From Pseudorasbora parva (taxonomy: Eukaryota > Chordata > Actinopteri > Cypriniformes > Gobionidae): 64,000 nt of DNA. Location: NCBI RefSeq assembly GCF_024679245.1, contig NC_090179.1, positions 8,185,327 through 8,249,326 on the forward strand, written 5' to 3'. Of the stretch, positions 58,301-64,000 are shown piece by piece. The notes below the pieces were generated by a model. The model saw only the letters and a program-made list of their open reading frames with translations. It ran no database searches and was not told the DNA's origin. Each line of letters opens with the position of its first letter. Position 1 is the stretch's first letter. Both the position numbers and the translations under genes were made by a program.

Positions 58301-59990
58301 TTACTCGTAAACCATTTTGGCATGGTTTTTGACTTATTTATGAACCATTTATGGACATACAGTCTTGTTCAAAATAATAGCAGTACAATGTGACTAACCA
58401 GAATAATCAAGGTTTTTCGTATATTTTTTTTATGCAACGTGGCAAACAAGTTACCAGTAGGTTCAGTAGATTCTCAGAAAACAAATGAGACCCAGCATTC
58501 ATGATATGCACGCTCTTAAGGCTGTGCAATTGGGCAATTAGTTGAATTAGTTGAAAGGGGTGTGTTCAAAAAAATAGCAGTGTGGCATTCAATCACTGAG
58601 GTCATCAATTTTGTGAAGAAACAGGTGTGAATCAGGTGGCCCCTATTTAAGGATGAAGCCAACACTTGTTGAACATGCATTTGAAAGCTGAGGAAAATGG
58701 GTCGTTCAAGACATTGTTCAGAAGAACAGCGTACTTTGATTAAAAAGTTGATTAGAGAGGGGAAAACCTATAAAGAGGTGCAAAAAATGATAGGCTGTTC
58801 AGCTAAAATGATCTCCAATGCCTTAAAATGGAGAGCAAAACCAGAGAGACGTGGAAGAAAACGGAAGACAACCATCAAAATGGATAGAAGAATAACCAGA
58901 ATGGCAAAGGCTCAGCCAATGATCACCTCCAGGATGATCAAAGACAGTCTGGAGTTACCTGTAAGTACTGTGACCGTTAGAAGACGTCTGTGTGAAGCTA
59001 ATCTATTTTCAAGAATCCCCCGCAAAGTCCCTCTGTTAAAAAAAGGCATGTGCAGAAGAGGTTACAATTTGCCAAAGAACACATCAACTGGCCTAAAGAG
59101 AAATGGAGGAACATTTTGTGGACTGATGAGAGTAAAATTGTTCTTTTTGGGTCCAAGGGCCACGGACAGTTTGTGAGACGACCCCCAAACTCTGAATTCA
59201 AGCCACAGTACACAGTGAAGACAGTGAAGCATGGAGGTGCAAGCATCATGATATGGGCATGTTTCTCCCACTATGGTGTTGGGCCTATTTATCGCATACC
59301 AGGGATCATGGATCAGTTTGCATATGTTAAAATACTTGAAGAGGTCATGTTGCCCTATGCTGAAGAGGACATGCCCTTGAAATGGTTGTTTCAACAAGAA
59401 AATGACCCAAAACACACTAGTAAACGGGCAAAGTCTTGGTTCCAAACCAACAAAATTAATGTTATGGAGTGGCCAGCCCAATCTCCAGACCTTAATCCAA
59501 TTGAGAACTTGTGGGGTGATATCAAAAATGCTGTTTCTGAAGCAAAACCAAGAAATGTGAATGAATTGTGGAAGGTTGTTAAAGAATCATGGAGTGGAAT
59601 AACAGCTGAGAGGTGCCACAAGTTGGTTGACTCCATGCCACACAGATGTCAAGCAGTTTTAAAAAACTGTGGTCATACAACTAAATATTAGTTTAGTGAT
59701 TCACAGGATTGCTAAATCCCAGAAAAAATGTTTGTACAAAATAGTTTTGAGTTTGTACAGTCAAAGGTAGACACTGCTATTTTTTTGAACACACCCCTTT
59801 CAACTAATTGCCCAATTGCACAGCCTTAAGAGCGTGCATATCATGAATGCTGGGTCTTGTTTGTTTTCTGAGAATCTACTGAACCTACTGGTAACTTGTT
59901 TGCCACGTAGCAATAAAAAATATACTAAAAACCTTGATTATTCTGGTTAGTCACATTGTACTGCTATTATTTTGAACAATACTATGTATG

Positions 59991-60079
<89 letters not shown>

Positions 60080-61011
60080 ATGCGCAGAGATCTACAATTG
60101 ATGTAGTTAGTAATTGTGGTTGTAACCCATTAAAGTATAGTGTGTACTGTATTTTATTAGTATTGTAAAAAAAAAAAAAAAATTGTCAAAGACAAATATA
60201 GTAGTAAAATAGTTTTATTCCAGCTCAGTTTGATTGCCCAAAGCTTAAACAGTCAAATGTAATAAGAACTTATTACATTTACATGATCACAACATTTAAC
60301 ATAATTGTCAAACAAAAAAGTGTGATGTTTAACTTAAGTTCACAGAGTTCTTTAATTTCTGTAGCAGGGTAGTTGATGTGGGATATTGTTACTATACTGT
60401 TACCACCTTTTACAGTGCTGTACAGTGTGGTTGTGTCCCAATTCCATTACAGCAATGTGAACTGTAATTTTATCATTTATTTTTGCTCAATAAAGACATT
60501 AAATATGCTGTTCAGTATGTTTTTTCTCCTTCAGTTTGGTATGTTTCCACAAAGCTTAAAATGAAAAATTAGAACTTTATAATTGCAATTTATAAATAAT
60601 TTCTAATTTAAATTTAATTTCTATGTTGAGTTAACTTAAATATGCAAGTACTTAAAATGAACACTAAGTTAAGTGAACTTAATTTTTTAAATACATTATA
60701 TAAACACCAACCTTGGTGAATGTAACAATTTAAGTGCAGTTAACATGAGCATCAAGTTAAGTTAACTTAAATATACAAGTTTCGGGAAACTATTTTTAAA
60801 TTATTTTTCAGTTATTGAAAGAATAACTTTTTAACTATGATTAATTTCTCAAATTTATAAGAAATAATACTTTATCAGTAAATCTGAAAATTATAATGAC
60901 ACTTAACATCTTCAGCATCCTAAATAAATACAAAATGAAGAATAAACACCAACCTCTCTGTTCTTCAGTATTTTCAGTGTGTTTCCTTCTGCGGGGTTCT
61001 GGATCACTCAT
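55328..61011 (-). CDS. C2H2 zinc-finger protein, twelve fingers
   Basis: Exon 1 is 61011-60954 ([10 protein letters not shown] to EEQR, donor GTTGGT). Exon 2 is 56496-55328 (after TTTCAG), joined in phase to give 408 residues. Residues 20-37 are acidic ([15 protein letters not shown]), followed by a basic linker, then twelve C-x2-C-x12-H-x3-H fingers from residue 67 to about 400 with TGEKP-type linkers. The protein is probably a nuclear, sequence-specific DNA-binding regulator of the large fish-specific zinc-finger group. It has no KRAB or BTB domain. Finger helices differ from one another (for example [23 protein letters not shown]), so a composite target is expected. One finger has Leu for Phe in the core ([10 protein letters not shown]). 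The 4.5-kb intron contains a tandem repeat and a Tc1 element. The short first exon is inferred from phase and family pattern. Confidence 0.9.
57255..57412. repeat. Possible tRNA-derived SINE fragment with A tract
   Basis: The minus strand contains GGTTCGAGTCCC (about 57313-57302), identical to a tRNA B box. The plus strand has a 21-base A run at 57391-57411. Orientation of the two does not fit a single SINE, so they may be unrelated. Confidence 0.3.
57815..58034 (+). repeat. 69-bp tandem repeat (three full units)
   Basis: The block GTAGTTACGGGGT recurs at 57815, 57884, 57953 and 58022, an exact 69-bp period. Each unit includes TTTAAAGTGRCT, a pyrimidine tract and TTTCATGTAG, followed by TTACGGG and GTAAGTAT. 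It lies in the zinc-finger gene intron. Confidence 0.9.
58360..59984 (+). mobile_element. Tc1-like transposon with long IR/DR ends, nearly complete
   Basis: Inverted repeats of about 220 bp (58360-58582 and 59772-59984). Each has the transposase-site motif twice, TGTTCAAAATAATAGCAGT at the outer end and TGTTCAAAAAAATAGCAGT at the inner end, i.e. the IR/DR layout of the Sleeping Beauty type. A TA precedes the left end; the right flank is altered. At 1.6 kb it has full Tc1 size. Confidence 0.9.
58697..59691 (+). pseudogene. Tc1 transposase (one frameshift, altered catalytic residue)
   Basis: The N-terminal half (58697 on) has a paired-type DNA-binding region ([20 protein letters not shown]) and a basic GRKRK hook. 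The second half (59050-59691) carries [12 protein letters not shown] with the first Asp, then [24 protein letters not shown] with the Glu, and the C-terminus GHTTKY. The halves are in different frames, joined at a run of seven A (59038-59044). In relatives the second catalytic Asp is the first D of DNDPKH; here that codon is GAA (59398-59400), giving Glu. Spacing to the final Glu is 34 residues. The copy is therefore likely inactive twice over. Confidence 0.88.
59995..60064. repeat. (TA)n microsatellite at the end of the Tc1 element
   Basis: About 35 TA units followed by a T run, beginning next to the Tc1 right end, whose target duplication it may have blurred. Confidence 0.93.
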
Positions 61012-63650
61012 GCTCTCACTGTCCTCTTCAAAAAGTCTTTGCCGATTTCAGCTCTTCCTGATGCTTCGATGCTCATCTTCACTGGTAGGCTAATGAGAAT
61101 ATTCCAGTATTTATTGGTGAATTGCAGTGGGAGGAGCTTCAGTGATTATGCGATTGATGTGGGAGGAGATTAATTGATAATGTGATTGCAGAAATATTCT
61201 ACTGCTTCATTCAAACATAGGCAGATATATAGAGTATAGATAATGTAATGCAAATTTGTCCAAATATAAATCATGGTACGGAAAACAGTTGCATAAACAC
61301 AATAAATGTCATTTTGTATTTTTAGCCATCAAATACCCTCAGTTTGTTTGTTGCCAATGAAATGAGCTTTAGGTGTCATTGTCTAAAATGAGGTGAAAAC
61401 AGGAACTATTATATGAAATTAGTCTTTTCAGCAGCACTGTTCATATTGATCTTCAGACTATCAACACTCATTCAACAAGCCATTCAGCCATCATCAGATA
61501 ATCTCACTTTTTGTTCATGTAATCTCACTTGAGTGTTTGCTGTTAGAAACAGATTATTTGAGTCAGGATATCATGCTAAAAGCCTATCAAACTGCTCCAT
61601 TGAAAGACAATACTGTTATTTCTACCAATATGACAAATAAAACATCCAAAAACACATAAAATAACCTAAAAAAAAGACGTCAAAATGTACAGAAGCAGAT
61701 TGATCAAAAAGGTTACTTGCATTGGCTGGATGCTGAAGCACAGACATTCTGGATGAGTTTGATAGGAGTGAGCTAGAAGCTTTCGTTGAATCTGAAAAAA
61801 GTTAACTTGATAGTAAAGTCGGAGTGTCTGTTTTAAAGAGACTGAGCATAAATGTGTTTGGGTCTGTTATGTTATAGACATCACACACGTATCAGGTAAA
61901 CAACCAATAGACCAATAGAGTGGCAAGAATTTGAGCAGGGGGAAGTCCCTTTGTCTCACTTTGTTGTCCGACGCAACATTTGCATATTTATGGTAGTTGG
62001 GAGAGTTTTTGCTGTTTTACACCAAAGGAAAGTGTAAGGCTGAAAAAAAAAAAAAACTAGCAAATGCCGAAATGTCTAATTGAGGAACAAGAACCCTCTG
62101 AGAAAACAAAGGAAATTAACATCTGAACTGTCCCTCATGCACCACTGGAGACGCAAGTCTCACCTCAGTATCAGATATGCATCTTTCCCTGTTGACACCC
62201 CCTCCCCCAAACTCCTGCTTTCCCTCATATGGAGATCACCTGAAATGCACTAGAAATCTCCTTGTTACAATGTCAATCCTCACTATACAATATTATATGT
62301 TTTGACATCATTTGAAATGTCTCTACTCCACAAATATCTAAACTCCACAGAAGTAAACTAGAACATCATAAAATGTTTTTAAATTTAAAGTTTAAAAGAT
62401 ATCTTGCCTTGGTGTGTGGTGGGTGTGACTTTCAGCCATTTGGCCTCTCTTCCATATAAGTCTATAGGACTTGATTAATGCAAATTCCCACTGTGAACTC
62501 GTGTTTACATTTGAAAGAGTTTGTGCATCTGGTCTGGGTATTTAAAGAAATGTTGCAAAGAGATCGCGGCTTGATACTTTAAACAGGTCAGCCCGTAGTG
62601 CTAGACATCTCAAGATAGCCAGCATTATGAAAATTTCATAAGTCAGGTATATATTTCATTCTTTACTTCAGAGTATTTGATGTTATATGGATTAGTCTAC
62701 CTTTGAATTGATTATGTAATTGGCATTATACATTTACCTGACTGTTAATAAATTGTTACACTTTGATTGATTCGGACTTGCTCTGGAATTATTCAGGTTA
62801 TGAACGGGTATAATTTCAACAATTGGGTTAAACAGAATAATTAAATCTGTTGTTAAACTATTAAATATGAATGACCAAATAACAATTTGGCATTCTAACC
62901 TTATTCAGGTTATGAACGGGTTATGAAAAGGTATAATTTCAACAATTGGGTTAAACAGAATAATTAAATGTGTGTTTAAACTATTAAATATACCAAAAAA
63001 CCATTTGGCATTCTAACCAAAATTCGAAGTAATGATTAAATGGAGTCAGATAATGAGGAATTGGAATAAAATCCCTTTGCCCCGGCTAAAAAGACCGAAC
63101 GCACAGCGACCTTCACCTGCCGATCGTTAGCCTCCATTGGGATGATTTGGGCCGCCTTAAAAAAGTAAAAACAGTGTTATGTAGATTATGTGAACATGCT
63201 ATACACCATAATTCATCACAATCAGAGAGAATTATTTTAAAACGTGGCATGCCAAAATATTAGTTGTATGGAGAACAAACATGTATGGAGGCTCGCTAAC
63301 ACAACTACAGAGGCAGATCTGAGAAAATGTGAGATGGGGACATGCATTCAACATAGGAGTACACTTTAAAGCATTTGGGGCAGTTTCATTGTTGGTTAAA
63401 TGGAGCCAGTATCCTCTCCTATGCTGCCAGTTTGTAGTGCATCCCTTCCCCCTGAAAGCCCCTGAAGCTGGAGCACCCACTGGTCTGTTTGAGTAGAGCC
63501 AGCAGAGGAGACAACCATCTGGTAGCCAACACCATCTAATGAATATGATTATGTGGTCAGTTTAAACAGATTCAGGGCAGACTCTTCCTTTAATCATGAT
63601 TATTGAAGAATGTGTTTTGTGTCTTGTATTCAGTGTCTCAATCATAATCA
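61012..63650. other. Upstream spacer of the zinc-finger gene, no gene seen
   Basis: AT-rich, single-copy-looking DNA with short frames only. A tandem duplication lies at 62789-63019. The zinc-finger promoter should lie just right of 61011, but no clear TATA box is visible. Confidence 0.45.
62789..63019. repeat. Two-copy tandem duplication, about 112-118 bp
   Basis: The block from TTATTCAGGTTATGAACGGG to TTTGGCATTCTAACC occurs twice in a row (starts 62789 and 62901) with small indels, including an extra TTATGAAAAGG in the second. Confidence 0.8.
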
Positions 63651-63654
63651 TAAA

Positions 63655-63905
63655 TGGACTGCATTTATATAGCGCTTTTTTAACAGACCCTACTGCCATC
63701 CAAAGCGCTTTACATTTTGCCTCACATTCACCCATTCATACACCGACGGCGATGTCAGCCATGTAAGGCACCATCCAGCTCGTCAGGAGCAGCTGGGGTT
63801 AGGTGTCTTGCTCATGGACACTTGGCTAGGTGGAACTGGGGATTGAACCACCAATCTATTATCATGCTATTCATGCTACATCATGCCCGCAATGCTATTA
63901 TCATA
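63655..63905. repeat. Interspersed fish repeat with TATATAGCGCTTTT motif
   Basis: Starts ACTGCATTTATATAGCGC, with the inverted AAAGCGCTTTACA 45 bp later, and continues through GGGGTTAGGTGTCTTGCTCA. The same core appears at 45590-45650 and, diverged, at 43530-43580. It is probably a LINE tail or SINE of a common teleost family. Confidence 0.6.
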
Positions 63906-64000
63906 GACTGAGATCAGTCCAGGCAGCTCTGACTCTCCCTTGTCAATTGTATTCAGTCTCCTGTGATGATTCTTGGGTCCATTCTAAGATACATGAGATG

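Overview
The window looks like nuclear DNA of a teleost fish, most likely a cyprinid (carp/zebrafish group). It is AT-rich, has vertebrate-type split genes, carries long CA, TA and CT microsatellites, and is full of element types typical of cyprinid genomes: Tc1/mariner, hAT-like and TTAA-flanked DNA transposons, Ty3/gypsy LTR elements, LINEs and a fish-type C2H2 zinc-finger gene. The species is an inference from this repeat style, not from a diagnostic gene.

Host genes. (1) Positions 1920-13485, minus strand: the 5' eleven coding exons of a GH31 alpha-glucosidase of the maltase-glucoamylase/sucrase-isomaltase type. All splice phases join into 455 codons. It begins with a signal peptide and a trefoil domain, and it runs off the left edge before the catalytic Asp exon. 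(2) Positions 55328-61011, minus strand: a two-exon C2H2 zinc-finger gene of 408 residues with twelve fingers. (3) Just left of it, 53430-53991, lies a decayed copy of the same kind of gene.

The centre (15483-36927) is a nested transposon stack. The outermost layer is a Tc1/mariner-like (IS630-type) element with an Arg/Gly-rich N-terminus on its transposase. A foldback element with CACTG ends inserted into its transposase gene. A Ty3/gypsy element (17306-24918) then landed inside the terminal CACTG of that element, and a second gypsy element (27806-36050) separately hit the transposase next to its last catalytic residue. Every junction can be resolved: target duplications are TA, TG, CACT and TATA, and removing the insertions restores the transposase frame at each junction. 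The second gypsy element has intact gag and pol and LTRs of equal length that look identical, so it is probably young. The two gypsy elements appear to make Pol differently. The first has a slippery heptamer plus stem-loop at the gag stop codon; the second has an overlapping stop/start TAATG.

The rest is mostly repeats. The intron at 3800-9177 holds a foldback element interrupted by a TTAA-flanked element with G7 ends, whose second copy lies at 38665-39849. Positions 38053-43341 look like a hAT-type element holding that second copy. Positions 43.5-46.5 kb and 49.4-51.5 kb hold LINE pseudogenes, the latter split by a deleted Tc1 element. Positions 47887-48669 are a hAT-like MITE with an 8-bp duplication. 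Positions 58360-59984 are a nearly full Tc1 element inside the zinc-finger gene's intron.
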